Shown here: piece after piece, positions 24,917-34,033 of the stretch
Layout: each line of letters begins with the position of its first letter
Numbering within the stretch: the first letter of the stretch is position 1
From: Rossellomorea aquimaris
Lineage (GTDB): Bacteria; Bacillota; Bacilli; Bacillales; Bacillaceae_B
Direction: 5' to 3'
Assembly (NCBI RefSeq): GCF_000935355.1
Contig: NZ_JXZC01000007.1
Coordinates: 62,001 to 126,000 of the forward strand
DNA: 64,000 nt
Position numbers and translations under genes: made by a program
The notes under the pieces: generated by a model
Told to the model about the DNA's origin: nothing
The model's database searches: none
What the model saw: only the letters and a program-made list of their open reading frames with translations

Positions 24917-25168
24917 ATGTATAGCTATTATCAGCCTTATGATCGTAACCAGGGCATGAATGTAAATACTTCCTATACCACTTTGATTGATCCATTCGTC
25001 GTCAGGAGACTGCAGTCCGTTTTGGGAAAAATGCTCATTGTGGAGACCACGAAAGACACGATTCGAGGCGACTTGATCGAGGTTCAACCGGATCATATTG
25101 CCCTTAAAGCCGGTGACTCTGTATTTTTCGTGAGAATTCAACAGATCGTCTCCATAATGCCTGTGTAA
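24917..25168 (+). CDS. DUF2642 protein (YuzF-like)
   Basis: Small 83-residue protein of a Bacillus-restricted family. After a Tyr/Asn-rich start, the second half carries the DUF2642 pattern: TTKDTIRGDLIEVQPDHIAL leading to FFVRIQQIVSIMPV, predicted beta strands reminiscent of Sm-like folds. AAGGAGAG precedes the ATG. It stands alone after the protease. The molecular function is not established. Confidence 0.85.
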   Translation: MYSYYQPYDRNQGMNVNTSYTTLIDPFVVRRLQSVLGKMLIVETTKDTIRGDLIEVQPDHIALKAGDSVFFVRIQQIVSIMPV

Positions 25169-25262
25169 ATAGTCCATTTGCCCATTAAGACAACATCGGG
25201 AATCTTGGGCTCAACTTACACATCCCTCAGACATATACTACCCTGAGAGGAGGCATGACAGA

Positions 25263-25469
25263 ATGGATCGTTTTATTCTTTTGTTGGTAGCTGGTATTTT
25301 ATCCGGATTTGCATTATTGAAAGCTCCTTTAGCAGGAACGTTTTTAGCGAGCATCGCTCCGGTAACGGACGTAATTGGCATTTTAGCAATTCTTATATTC
25401 TCTCTTTTCCTTATAAAGGAGTTTTGGAAATACTCGGTAAGTAAAAAAAAAGACTCAGATTTTTTCTGA
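25263..25469 (+). CDS. Small two-helix membrane protein, unknown
   Basis: Predicted 68-residue protein with two hydrophobic segments (about residues 4-30 and 35-54) and a charged C-terminus (KKKDSDFF). GAGAGGAGG lies before the ATG and a strong terminator overlaps its 3' end, both supporting a real gene. No family recognised. Confidence 0.72.
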   Translation: MDRFILLLVAGILSGFALLKAPLAGTFLASIAPVTDVIGILAILIFSLFLIKEFWKYSVSKKKDSDFF

Positions 25470-25480
25470 GTCTTTTTTTA
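25443..25480. terminator. Bidirectional intrinsic terminator
   Basis: AAAAAGACTCAGA pairs with TCTGAGTCTTTTT around a 5-base loop. It serves the small membrane gene and the convergent acetyltransferase and overlaps the former's last codons. Confidence 0.93.
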
Positions 25481-25486
25481 TGCTTA

Positions 25487-26260
25487 TTATTTAAACCACA
25501 TTGTCAGTAATTTTTTATATCCCTCGTGATCGATTTCCTCTTTCGTCATCTCTCCATCCTTCCAATGTGTAAAGGACGTATCGGTTAACGTTACATTCCC
25601 GTTATCAGTCCGTTTTGTCAGCAATGGATGCTTGTTAAAAGGGGAATCTGAATGGTTGGCAATAATCGTTTGGATGTCATTCAATTGAGTGACATCCTTT
25701 ATGTGATCACTTGAATCGAAAGCATATCCTGTTTTCCATTCCGAATGCTTATGTTTTAATTTCATTTCAAAAATATAATCTCCATAGGGACTGTCGGCCT
25801 TTTTGACTCTAAACTCCCCATTTGAAGAAACGACAGCTTCTCCCGATAACGGCACTGGTTTTAACGGGAGATTCCCTCCAAAACCTGTATCAATCACATA
25901 GGTTGTATCCTTATGTGTGACTAGAATGAGCACATGAGTTCTTCCTGACGTCTGGTACTGCTTTTTATCATGATTGTAGACGACTCCACGAACGAGAACC
26001 GCATCAAATCGATTTTCGATCAAAAATAAATAAAGCAATGTATTCAATTCATAACATAGACCACCTTCGTTCTTCACGAGCATTTTATTCATTAGATTTT
26101 CTTTGGTAAGGTCGGTGAATGTATCTTCGATAACGCATAGATTTTCGAATGGGATGTTTTTAGCTGTTTCTTCTAAAATGGTATTTAATTGTTGAAAGGT
26201 GATTTTTGCTTTGGTTGGATAATGGATCCTTTTACGAAATAATGTATTTAAATCGCTGAT
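25487..26260 (-). CDS. Arylamine N-acetyltransferase, apparently with an ATC start codon
   Basis: Transfers acetyl from acetyl-CoA to arylamines and hydrazines. The usual N-terminal domain (KNIPFENLCV) lies upstream of the first in-frame ATG at 26092, so a start there would delete an essential part of the fold. The in-frame region back to a TAA stop has no ATG, GTG or TTG. GGAGGG lies six bases before an ATC at 26260; starting there gives 257 residues and puts the triad at Cys69 (GGLCYEL), His109 (GRTHVLI) and Asp124 (VIDTGFGG), almost the classic Cys69-His107-Asp122. Either a rare ATC start or a recent start-codon loss. Confidence 0.8.
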   Translation of the reverse strand: MSDLNTLFRKRIHYPTKAKITFQQLNTILEETAKNIPFENLCVIEDTFTDLTKENLMNKMLVKNEGGLCYELNTLLYLFLIENRFDAVLVRGVVYNHDKKQYQTSGRTHVLILVTHKDTTYVIDTGFGGNLPLKPVPLSGEAVVSSNGEFRVKKADSPYGDYIFEMKLKHKHSEWKTGYAFDSSDHIKDVTQLNDIQTIIANHSDSPFNKHPLLTKRTDNGNVTLTDTSFTHWKDGEMTKEEIDHEGYKKLLTMWFK

Positions 26261-26375
26261 GGTGAGCCCTCCATTTCTAAAAAGAGATTCTCCTATCTGT
26301 TAACTATTTTTTACTCTATTCAATGTAGAATTTCAAGAAAAACACTTCCAAAACAATCTTAATAAGGGATGGGCC

Positions 26376-28244
26376 TCACCCGTATTTCTCTTTGTACCGG
26401 CTTAGTGTAATCAAGGGCCATATCCACCGGTAGCTATGGTAGTGTATATAGAAGTGTCCTGGAAGACCGACTCCCGTGGGATACGTTTTGGATGGGTCAT
26501 CTGATGTTCCGTTTATTAAATCGAGAAGCGCCATGATGCCCAGGTCGATCGCAGGGGTTGGTTTGTCTTCGATACAGATGAGAGATTCCAGTGCCCATGC
26601 GGTTTGTGAGGGGGTACTGAAGGGAAGAGGCACGTATTTTTTCTCCTGATCACTGTAACAGGATTCTCCCCAGCCCCCGTCTTTGTGTTGAATTCTTTCC
26701 AGCCATGCTTTCGCTCTTTGGATATGTTTATCAGAAGAAGGAACTCCGGTTGCTTTCATTCCCGTGATGGCCGCCCATGTTCCATAGATGTAGCAGACAC
26801 CCCATCGCCCATACCATGAGCCATCGTCCTTTTGCATCAGTTTCAGCCACTGAACCCCTCTTTTCACCTGTGGATGATCCTTGTTCAATCCTGCCCGGCT
26901 GCCCAGGAATTCCAGTGCTCTGCCTGTTAAGTCAGGGGTTGATGGATCGATTGCCGCTGCCTCTGCCCCGTCCATTGGAAAAGAAGTGAGAAGGGGTTTC
27001 GTCTTGTTTTTTTCAAAAGCCGGCCAGCCTCCATCACGGTTTTGCATACCAATCACCCATTCAATCCCACGGTCCCATGATTGCCGGATTAGTGGACTTT
27101 CTGCAGCTGAATAGGTAATGGCCCTGAGAGCCGCCGTCGAATCATCCACATCGGGGTGAATGGTGTTGCTCTCAGAAAAGCCCCACCCTCCAGGCTTTAT
27201 GCCACTCTCCATCGCCCAATCTCCATAACGAAAATGTTGTTTCTTAAGGAGGTACTCCACCGCCTTCTCTATGGAATGGTCTCCTGCATTCACACCCGCT
27301 TCCTGGATAGCATGGCTGATCAGTGCTGTATCCCACACGGTGGAGGGAGAATTCTGAAGATGAATGCCTTTCTCCGTTTCGCATGCCATCTTTTTCAAAC
27401 CCTGAACAGCCTTTATAATGATGGGATCACCCTTCTTGTATCCCAAAGCCAACAGGGCATAAATCATATAAAAGGTTGTGCTGAAGTAACTCAGATACGT
27501 TCCATCTGGTTCAATCCGTTGAAGCATGTACTGCTGGGCAAACTGCCGGCCCTGTTGATGAAGGTGGGATGGAATATTTATCAAGGACTGCAGGCCCTCG
27601 TTGATTTTCGAAAATAATTTCAGCTCCCTATCACTGTAATTTACTTCATGTGATCTGCGGGACAGATGCTTTATTTGTGGTATGCCGTTCATTTTTATCG
27701 AGAACTGCTGGTCTTTCAGCAGCAATAGTGGTGCCAAATGGGCTCGTGCGTAGCTGCTGAGATCCCAAAAGTTCAAGGGGAATTGTTTCGGGATCATTAG
27801 AAACTCGATGGGGATCGGAAGCAAATGCTTCCAATCATATTGTCCATTAATCGCAAGCATAAATTTAGTAATCGAGTGCGCATCGTTTAAGCCACCCTTT
27901 TTTTCTATAAAATGTTTGGTTTTCTCAAGTCTCTTATCATCGTCCTTTACCGTTCCGCTATACAATAGTGCAAAGTAGGCTTCAATCGTTGAAGACAGAT
28001 TTCCTTCCTTTTCATCTTCAAAAAGCTTCCATGTCCCTTCCCTTGTCTGCAGCTTCCACAGTCGATTCACCAGCCGTCCCACAAGCTCTTCATCATGCAT
28101 GTCAAGTGAACGCAGGAGAATGATCATATACGCATCTGTCATCACGCTATTTTCAAAGCAGAAGGACCAACTTCCTTCTGCGTTCTGTTTATCCTGAAGA
28201 TCACTCACCAGTTTATGAATCGTATTCTCAATCTTCTTTTTCAT
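26376..28244 (-). CDS. sqhC: Squalene-hopene/sporulenol-type terpene cyclase (SqhC)
   Basis: Class II triterpene cyclase of 622 residues, the expected length. The protonating motif DVDDSTAALRA lies near residue 365, and several QW repeats are visible (KPGGWGFSES, NRDGGWPAFE, DGSWYGRWG, KDGGWGES). B. subtilis SqhC cyclises tetraprenyl-beta-curcumene to sporulenol; the exact substrate here is inferred. A clear AGGA site precedes the ATG. The gene stands alone; no terpene synthase gene is adjacent. Confidence 0.93.
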   Translation of the reverse strand: MKKKIENTIHKLVSDLQDKQNAEGSWSFCFENSVMTDAYMIILLRSLDMHDEELVGRLVNRLWKLQTREGTWKLFEDEKEGNLSSTIEAYFALLYSGTVKDDDKRLEKTKHFIEKKGGLNDAHSITKFMLAINGQYDWKHLLPIPIEFLMIPKQFPLNFWDLSSYARAHLAPLLLLKDQQFSIKMNGIPQIKHLSRRSHEVNYSDRELKLFSKINEGLQSLINIPSHLHQQGRQFAQQYMLQRIEPDGTYLSYFSTTFYMIYALLALGYKKGDPIIIKAVQGLKKMACETEKGIHLQNSPSTVWDTALISHAIQEAGVNAGDHSIEKAVEYLLKKQHFRYGDWAMESGIKPGGWGFSESNTIHPDVDDSTAALRAITYSAAESPLIRQSWDRGIEWVIGMQNRDGGWPAFEKNKTKPLLTSFPMDGAEAAAIDPSTPDLTGRALEFLGSRAGLNKDHPQVKRGVQWLKLMQKDDGSWYGRWGVCYIYGTWAAITGMKATGVPSSDKHIQRAKAWLERIQHKDGGWGESCYSDQEKKYVPLPFSTPSQTAWALESLICIEDKPTPAIDLGIMALLDLINGTSDDPSKTYPTGVGLPGHFYIHYHSYRWIWPLITLSRYKEKYG

Positions 28245-28318
28245 AGACCTATCCTCCCGATATCTGCTCTGCTTTTATGTATATGTGAAGAATGCGGGTA
28301 CTAGTAGTGAGATGCAAA

Positions 28319-28356
28319 GAAGAGCCTGCTTCCCGGTTTCAGGAGTCAGGCTCTTT
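28319..28356 (-). terminator. Probable terminator of the DUF2161 gene
   Basis: AGAGCCTG pairs with CAGGCTCT with extra partly paired bases inside, directly after the stop. The T tail on the minus strand is short and interrupted. Confidence 0.6.
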
Positions 28357-29070
28357 CTATTGTTCTTCTATTTTCTTTAAGTAATAGCTTACGAGTTCGG
28401 GATACTTCTCCAGCTCCGACTTTCCTTGCTCCGTTAGCTGGTAGACTCCCCTTTTCACCCGCTCAAACCAGCGGTAATAATTCTTCTGAAGAATGGATGG
28501 GGTTTTCGCACCCGTGCCCAACTTAGTTAAGTTCCTCGGTGACATTGGCCCGTGTTTTTCTAAGTAACAGGCTATCTGAATGCAGTTTTCCTTGTAAGCC
28601 GTCATAATTTTCGTCTTATTACTTCCGCCTACATTGTAATCTGCACTGCGCCCTTCGATTTCCTTTACAAGAGCCGCCCTTTTTCGCTTACTGTTCTTCA
28701 TACTCTTACTCCGGTCAAAGGTTTCTGGATGAATGACAAAATCAAGCTTTGGCGTTTTCGTAGTAAACGAAACGGTGATCAGACCAAGCTCCAATCTGCG
28801 GACCAAGTGGCAGACATCATTCCACCGCTTTGACCGGGGACGCTTCGGTTTCGGGATTGCAATGTAGACAAGATCTGTGAGTCTCTGACGCTTTGTCGCT
28901 TGAATAAGAAGCTCGACATTCAATGAGAGCTTCAATTCCACAATCACGAGTTCGTCTTCTTTAAAGGCAGTCACATCACAATCGTTCACTTCACCGTTCA
29001 CCTGGTATCCCTGTTTGTGAAAATGTTTTTGGATCGGTTGATAGAGATCCGATTCTTTAAGTTTCTTCAT
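28357..29070 (-). CDS. DUF2161 protein, putative PD-(D/E)XK-type nuclease fold
   Basis: Protein of 237 residues. The N-terminal half shows the pattern of a PD-(D/E)XK core: NDCDVTAFKEDELVIVELKLS (Asp, then ExK) followed by QATKRQRLTDLVYIAIP. The C-terminal part looks like a winged-helix module (GPMSPRNLTKLGTG ... YQLTEQGKSELEKYP). AGGAAGG precedes the ATG. It is not beside restriction or repair genes. Nuclease activity is unproven. Confidence 0.82.
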   Translation of the reverse strand: MKKLKESDLYQPIQKHFHKQGYQVNGEVNDCDVTAFKEDELVIVELKLSLNVELLIQATKRQRLTDLVYIAIPKPKRPRSKRWNDVCHLVRRLELGLITVSFTTKTPKLDFVIHPETFDRSKSMKNSKRKRAALVKEIEGRSADYNVGGSNKTKIMTAYKENCIQIACYLEKHGPMSPRNLTKLGTGAKTPSILQKNYYRWFERVKRGVYQLTEQGKSELEKYPELVSYYLKKIEEQ

Positions 29071-29139
29071 GGTACAAACCTTCCTGGGAAAGAATTCTAT
29101 AGGGTAAAGTATAGACTATTCGAGAGATTTTTGCAGTTT

Positions 29140-29180
29140 GGGAGAAAAAGAGACCCCAACTCCTGTTATTGGAATTGGGG
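29140..29180 (-). terminator. Probable terminator downstream of nagP
   Basis: On the minus strand CCCCAATTCC pairs with GGAGTTGGGG with one mismatch, then TCTCTTTTTCTCC. It lies about 100 bp after the nagP stop. Confidence 0.55.
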
Positions 29181-29279
29181 AAAGCATTGGAATTGCTTTA
29201 TCTGCCGATTGAAAAATAGACAGCCATATTCATGATACTATCTGACATTCTACAAAAAACGACAAATCCCCTTCCCTTT

Positions 29280-30728
29280 CTATCCTCTAATCCTCTCAAT
29301 CTCATCAGCCACAAACTGCACCGACGTCCCGACAATCACTTGAATGCTATTTTCCCCGACCACATGAATGCCAGGAACTCCTGTCGCTTTGATTCGCGCC
29401 TGATCCACGGCATCCATGTCCTTCACTTCCACTCTCAATCTTGTTATACAATTATCAACGGATGTTACATTTTCATCTCCGCCGAGTCCTGCATAGATCT
29501 CCGTTGCCATCACGGCAAACTTTTCGCTTTGAGTATGAGCTGTTGCACTCTCCCCGACGGCTTCTTCGCTGTCTTCTTCACGCCCCGGTGTCATAAGATT
29601 GAATTTCGCGATCATGAAACGGAACAAGAAATAGTAGAGAAGGGCAAATACGACACCTTGTATGAGAAGCATATACGGAAGGTTCGCTAACGGAAGTCTT
29701 GAGCTCAGGATGAAATCGACGAATCCTGCGCTGAAGCCAAATCCTGCCGTCCATTGAAAGAAGGAGGCAATGGCCAGGGATAACCCTGTCAGGACCGCAT
29801 GCGCTACATAAAGGGCAGGTGCCACAAACATGAAGGCAAACTCGAGAGGCTCAGTCACTCCTGTGAAAAAGGAAGCAAAACCGGCAGCCAGCATCAGTGA
29901 TGCCACCTGCTTCTTCTTACTTGGTTTTGCAGCATGATAGATGGCAAGCCCCGCTGCAGGAAGACCAAACATCATGACCGGGAAGAACCCAGCCTGATAC
30001 ATTCCCGTCACACCTTTTTCACCCTTACCTGACCAGAAGTTCCCGATATCATTAATACCGGCAACGTCGAACCAGAATACGGAATTCAAAGCATGATGCA
30101 ATCCTGTAGGAATTAATAATCGATTAAAGAAGCCATATAAACCAGCACCCGTGAAGCCGAGCCCGCTGATTTCCTTCCCGAATGAAACCAGGGCAGTGTA
30201 GATGACCGGCCAAACGAACAGCATCACGCCTGATACAACCAGCATGGCAATCGCCGACATGATCGGAACCAATCGTTTTCCGCTAAAGAAAGCGAGTGCA
30301 TCCGGAAGCTTCACAGAACTGAATCGATTGTACATAACTGCCGCAACGATCCCTGACAGAATTCCGACAAACTGATTACCGATTTTCTCAAATGCAGGAT
30401 TGACCGATGCGGCATCCACACCTTGAAGCAGTGCAACTGAGTCCGTTGAAAGGAGTGTTGTAATAACGAGATAAGCGACCAACCCGCTCAGGGCTGCAGA
30501 ACCATCCTTTGTTTTGGCCATCCCGAGCGCCACCCCGACCGCAAACAGAATCGACATATTATCAATGATCGAAGCGCCCGCCTTGATTAAGAAAGCTGCA
30601 ATCGGACTATCCGCACCCCAACCAGTCGGATCGATCCAATACCCGATCCCCATCAGAATCGCGGCGGCCGGCAGAACGGCAACCGGAAGCATCAACGAAC
30701 GACCAATACGCTGAAGATATTTCATCAT
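29280..30728 (-). CDS. nagP: PTS N-acetylglucosamine transporter, EIIBC
   Basis: Imports and phosphorylates GlcNAc to GlcNAc-6P. The protein has 482 residues: a Glc-family EIIC domain (about 1-370, with TGLHHALNSVFWFDVAG and GVTEPLEFAFMFVAP) and a C-terminal EIIB domain with phospho-Cys in VDNCITRLRVEV (near 425). There is no fused EIIA, as in Bacillus NagP. AGGGGG precedes the ATG pair. No nagA, nagB or nagR is adjacent, and no cre or dre-like operator is visible in the 165 bp upstream. It complements the MurNAc cluster at 46-55 kb, whose end product is also GlcNAc-6P. Confidence 0.92.
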   Translation of the reverse strand: MMKYLQRIGRSLMLPVAVLPAAAILMGIGYWIDPTGWGADSPIAAFLIKAGASIIDNMSILFAVGVALGMAKTKDGSAALSGLVAYLVITTLLSTDSVALLQGVDAASVNPAFEKIGNQFVGILSGIVAAVMYNRFSSVKLPDALAFFSGKRLVPIMSAIAMLVVSGVMLFVWPVIYTALVSFGKEISGLGFTGAGLYGFFNRLLIPTGLHHALNSVFWFDVAGINDIGNFWSGKGEKGVTGMYQAGFFPVMMFGLPAAGLAIYHAAKPSKKKQVASLMLAAGFASFFTGVTEPLEFAFMFVAPALYVAHAVLTGLSLAIASFFQWTAGFGFSAGFVDFILSSRLPLANLPYMLLIQGVVFALLYYFLFRFMIAKFNLMTPGREEDSEEAVGESATAHTQSEKFAVMATEIYAGLGGDENVTSVDNCITRLRVEVKDMDAVDQARIKATGVPGIHVVGENSIQVIVGTSVQFVADEIERIRG

Positions 30729-30893
30729 TTTGTTTTCCCCCTATCAGTCTTCAATTTTTGTAAAATATAAGTGCGTCCCTTGGACAAAACTCTTACAGTA
30801 GACAATATTCCTATACCGGATTTTTTAGAAGTGTATATAGTGACCTTTCATACTTATTTTCACTTACTTGTTCCATAGTTAGAGCCTTTGTAC

Positions 30894-31796
30894 TCAGGGA
30901 TTTTTATTGGATTTCTCTAAATCATTGACCACCGTGTTGACCAGCAGAATCAAAAAAGAATAAGCCATAACAGGAAACAACACAATATAGGGCTCCAACA
31001 ACAACTCTCCGTATCGACTTCCGATCAAACCTGCCCATTCATACGTCGAACTGGAATAAACGTTGAACTGATCATGCTCCTGTCCCGAAGTAATGACGGT
31101 CCCTCCTATAAAAATATGAAAAATAGCGAGATGCAACAGGAGAGTGAGAACCTGTACGAGCTGCCTGCCTGACAAAATGATGAGTCTCGGGAGGAGGTGG
31201 GGAAAAACATGTCTTCTTGCACGATGATAGGAAGATCCACCCAGCACACGTGCACTATCCATGAAATCAAATGCGTGAATAATCCTTACCGTTTCCCCGA
31301 CCATTTTTGCTGTAGTCGGTACACCTACTATAGTGAGGACAAAGAGCTGTAAAAAAATTGATTGGGGCTGTGTCAGCGAAGGAGCACTCCTCAACTCATA
31401 CAGTAAAAAAGGTGCCAGCCAGATAATTGCTATCAGGGACTGGGGGACGAAGGTGAATGCCTGGAGAAACCCTTCTACCCAGGGTGAAGTAAGCCAGTTT
31501 TTAAGCCATACTCCCAGAAAAGTCGCAAGGATGATCCTAAAAGCGGTGACAATGAATGCAAATATCATTGTCCACTTCGCCCCGATCACCAACAAATAAT
31601 ATAGATCCCTTCCTTCCCGGTCCGTTCCAAGCAAATATAAGCTCGAAGGCGGGTATGGAGTAGTATCCACCACTGCACCATTTTCGTCATACAAAAATGG
31701 CTTGGGGACGGGTTCTTCTTTTACAAATGGCCAGATGACGCTCACGAGAAAAAGCAAAGCGAGTAGATATGCTGGAAGCACCCTTGATGATTTCAA
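30894..31796 (-). CDS. ABC transporter permease, DppC/OppC-like
   Basis: Membrane protein of 300 residues with the binding-protein-dependent transport fold. An N-terminal helix and TDREGRDLYY (DppC-type) precede about five helices, and the EAA-like loop is DSARVLGGSSYHRARRHVFP. Its start overlaps the stop of the partner permease by 4 bp. The gene is last in the operon. No ATPase or binding protein follows, so the energy source must come from elsewhere. Confidence 0.85.
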   Translation of the reverse strand: MKSSRVLPAYLLALLFLVSVIWPFVKEEPVPKPFLYDENGAVVDTTPYPPSSLYLLGTDREGRDLYYLLVIGAKWTMIFAFIVTAFRIILATFLGVWLKNWLTSPWVEGFLQAFTFVPQSLIAIIWLAPFLLYELRSAPSLTQPQSIFLQLFVLTIVGVPTTAKMVGETVRIIHAFDFMDSARVLGGSSYHRARRHVFPHLLPRLIILSGRQLVQVLTLLLHLAIFHIFIGGTVITSGQEHDQFNVYSSSTYEWAGLIGSRYGELLLEPYIVLFPVMAYSFLILLVNTVVNDLEKSNKNP

Positions 31797-32707
31797 CCTT
31801 TCCCTCCTCCCTTCGTTCCATAAAATCGCTGCCGGTAGTGGATTGTACCTTTTATCACTATAAAAAGTGGTGTCATTAAGAGGATCAGCATGATAGCCCT
31901 CGATGCCGCAGGCTGATCTCCCATGATAAAGGTCATGATCCCGCTGCTATGAAACAGGAATTCGAGGACCACGAGATTTGTAAGCAGGACAAGGGTGATG
32001 ACGGGTAAATGTGCCAGGCACTCCATGACCGTATTTTTAAAAATGTGGTGGAACGAAATGGCAGCATCGGAAATCCCTTTTGATTTTGCAAAGAGTACAT
32101 AATCCTTTTCCATCTCTTCCTTCATGAAAAGAAGGTTGATTTTAAGGAGATATATGCCCGGGACGATGCTTAAGGTTAATAGTGGTAAAAGATAAGCCGG
32201 TTTAGCGCTGGTGGAATAGGCTGCTGCAAGTTCAACCCCTGTCTGTTTGTAGAACCACACAACAGATAATTGAATGCTAAATATAAAGAAGGCGTCTGGA
32301 AGTGATTCAAGAATCCCTACAGTGGCAAGCGTCATTTTCTTCAAAAAAGGATGAAGATGGATATACATCAAACTCGCCATTGCGGCAATTAATAAGGCTA
32401 ATATGAAGCTTCCCAGAAGTAAGGATAAACTATAAAAATAGGAATCTGTTATATAGGGAAACAAGTCCATCGTGACCACCTGCTGATGGAATTCCTCGGA
32501 CCTCGCTTCAGGCATTCTGGCGTAGGATCTGGTTTCCGAATGTACATAATATGAAAGTGTGTGCGGCTGCAAAATATCCATCAGGATCGTTAGGATAGTT
32601 GATGTAAAGGTCTTTAAGCCCCCAATCAATGCAGGAGAAGCCAGTAGGAGAATGATGCCTATGCACGTCAATCCATATTGTCCCACTTCTTTAATGAATT
32701 TCACCAT
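31793..32707 (-). CDS. ABC transporter permease, DppB/OppB-like
   Basis: Partner permease of 304 residues, six hydrophobic segments, with the EAA-like loop DYVLFAKSKGISDAAISFHH in the expected place. The ATG at 32707 has AAGGGG 8 bases upstream; an ATG at 32713 is too close to it. It is less conserved than typical DppB (long charged insert near residues 55-80). Follows the ArsR-like regulator by 12 bp. Confidence 0.83.
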   Translation of the reverse strand: MVKFIKEVGQYGLTCIGIILLLASPALIGGLKTFTSTILTILMDILQPHTLSYYVHSETRSYARMPEARSEEFHQQVVTMDLFPYITDSYFYSLSLLLGSFILALLIAAMASLMYIHLHPFLKKMTLATVGILESLPDAFFIFSIQLSVVWFYKQTGVELAAAYSTSAKPAYLLPLLTLSIVPGIYLLKINLLFMKEEMEKDYVLFAKSKGISDAAISFHHIFKNTVMECLAHLPVITLVLLTNLVVLEFLFHSSGIMTFIMGDQPAASRAIMLILLMTPLFIVIKGTIHYRQRFYGTKGGGKG

Positions 32708-32719
32708 GAACATAACCCC

Positions 32720-33766
32720 TTATGTTAAATCAGACTCATATATAAATTGTTCTAATAAAGGCAGCGAGATGAACTGACTAAGGTCCGCCCGCAGCGACTC
32801 CATTTTCTCTCTGTTTCCTGAATAAAAAATGTAATAGCCTTTCCGCTCACTCTTCACAAGCCCGGACTTTTGGAGAGTTTTGATGTGACTGGAGATGGTC
32901 GCTTCAGCCAGGTCATGTTTTTCCGCAAGCTGTTTTGTGCTGTATGGATGCATCAAAACATCCCGCAAGATCTTTAATCTTGTTGCTTCCCCCAAGGCTT
33001 TTAACATAAGCACTAAATCTATGGGTGGCTCATCATTCGACGCTTCAGTCTCAGGTACCGCGACGTGCAATCCCAAGAAAAGGCTTCCAGGATATACACC
33101 AAGCATGACATGAGGGGTAATGAAGGTGGATGGCTGCAGTGTGAGATTGGAATATTCTTTTAACGAAAAACGATACGTCTCACCCTTTTGCACCTTAATG
33201 GTCGACCCTTTTAGTGTAACATCAGGATGGAGCTCATTCAGTGCATCGAGAGAAGACTGATCAAGCTTTTGCTGGAAAGTGGCGGATGCCCCCGTAATCC
33301 AGGGCTGTATCCGGAACAATTCCCGTTGGAAAATCTTTTCGTTGTATTCGTAAAGGATCTGGTGAATATGATCCTTCCACTGCTTCGGATGTTTCAGCAA
33401 ATCTTTTTGATGATGGTTCAGCGGCGACATACGGTTATCTTTCCTCCAGCCTTGAAGCGATTCGACCCTGTACTGCTCTCCCAGCATATAAAAAACGAAT
33501 GCTTCATCAGGCATGGAACAAATAAATTCGATAGCTTCTTCTGTAGAGGACTCATTAAGCTTGTATTCGTTGCGGATGTTCATTAGATACAACCACTCAT
33601 AGGTCAACGATCCAATCATGCGAATATCAGAGACCATTTCTTGTGAAAGCAACGCCTCTGTGTCCGTCGCCCACTTCCTGCGATAAGGATGATGGACAGG
33701 ATTACACAACACATGCAAACTTGCCACCAATTCATTAAATGGTGAAAACACAATTTCAATACCCAT
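32720..33766 (-). CDS. ArsR-type winged-helix regulator with a large N-terminal domain
   Basis: Regulator of 348 residues. The last ~100 form an ArsR-like winged helix (LKALGEATRLKILRDVL, AEATISSHIKTLQKSGLVKS, then the wing RKGYYIFYSG). The first ~240 residues have no motif I recognise with confidence, possibly DUF5937. GAGGTGGAG precedes ATG 33766. It heads an operon with two orphan peptide-type permeases and so probably controls them. No Cys/His metal-binding cluster of classic ArsR type is visible. Confidence 0.82.
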   Translation of the reverse strand: MGIEIVFSPFNELVASLHVLCNPVHHPYRRKWATDTEALLSQEMVSDIRMIGSLTYEWLYLMNIRNEYKLNESSTEEAIEFICSMPDEAFVFYMLGEQYRVESLQGWRKDNRMSPLNHHQKDLLKHPKQWKDHIHQILYEYNEKIFQRELFRIQPWITGASATFQQKLDQSSLDALNELHPDVTLKGSTIKVQKGETYRFSLKEYSNLTLQPSTFITPHVMLGVYPGSLFLGLHVAVPETEASNDEPPIDLVLMLKALGEATRLKILRDVLMHPYSTKQLAEKHDLAEATISSHIKTLQKSGLVKSERKGYYIFYSGNREKMESLRADLSQFISLPLLEQFIYESDLT

Positions 33767-33879
33767 AAGGACTCCACCTCTAACTGATTCGTTATTCACC
33801 TAATCAAATTCTAAAACTGGATAAATTAAACAAAACTTACGGTATATGGAGGCATTTGTCAAGAGTGTTTTTTTGGTTT

Positions 33880-33968
33880 GAGGGACGGACCTTGGAGTTC
33901 GATATAAGAAATGGTGTGGTTATGGGGGTTGGTGGTGGCGGATGGGTCGTAAGGGAGGTCCGTCCCTC
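33880..33968. repeat. GGACGGACC inverted-repeat element, copy 3
   Basis: GAGGGACGGACCT (33880-33892) faces AGGTCCGTCCCTC (33956-33968), interior 63 bp and G/T-rich. It lies between the ArsR operon promoter region and the gltD terminator. Confidence 0.85.
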
Positions 33969-33979
33969 TTTAAACACGC

Positions 33980-34014
33980 AAAAAAACCCCCGTCAGGCAT
34001 CAAGCCCGACGGAG
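33980..34014 (-). terminator. Intrinsic terminator of gltBD
   Basis: On the minus strand CCGTCGGGC pairs with GCCTGACGG (one mismatch) followed by GGG and seven T. A further GGACGGACC half-element (34013-34025) sits between it and the gltD stop. Confidence 0.85.
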
Positions 34015-34025
34015 GTCCGTCCCTC
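34013..34025. repeat. GGACGGACC half-element at gltD 3' end
   Basis: AGGTCCGTCCCTC, a single arm 8 bp from the gltD stop. It could also pair with the left arm at 33880. Confidence 0.75.
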
Positions 34026-34033
34026 GTTCTCTA

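Noticed and set aside
27156..27617. 153-codon plus-strand frame opposite the terpene cyclase
   Set aside because: Antisense shadow; composition follows the QW-repeat codons of the cyclase.
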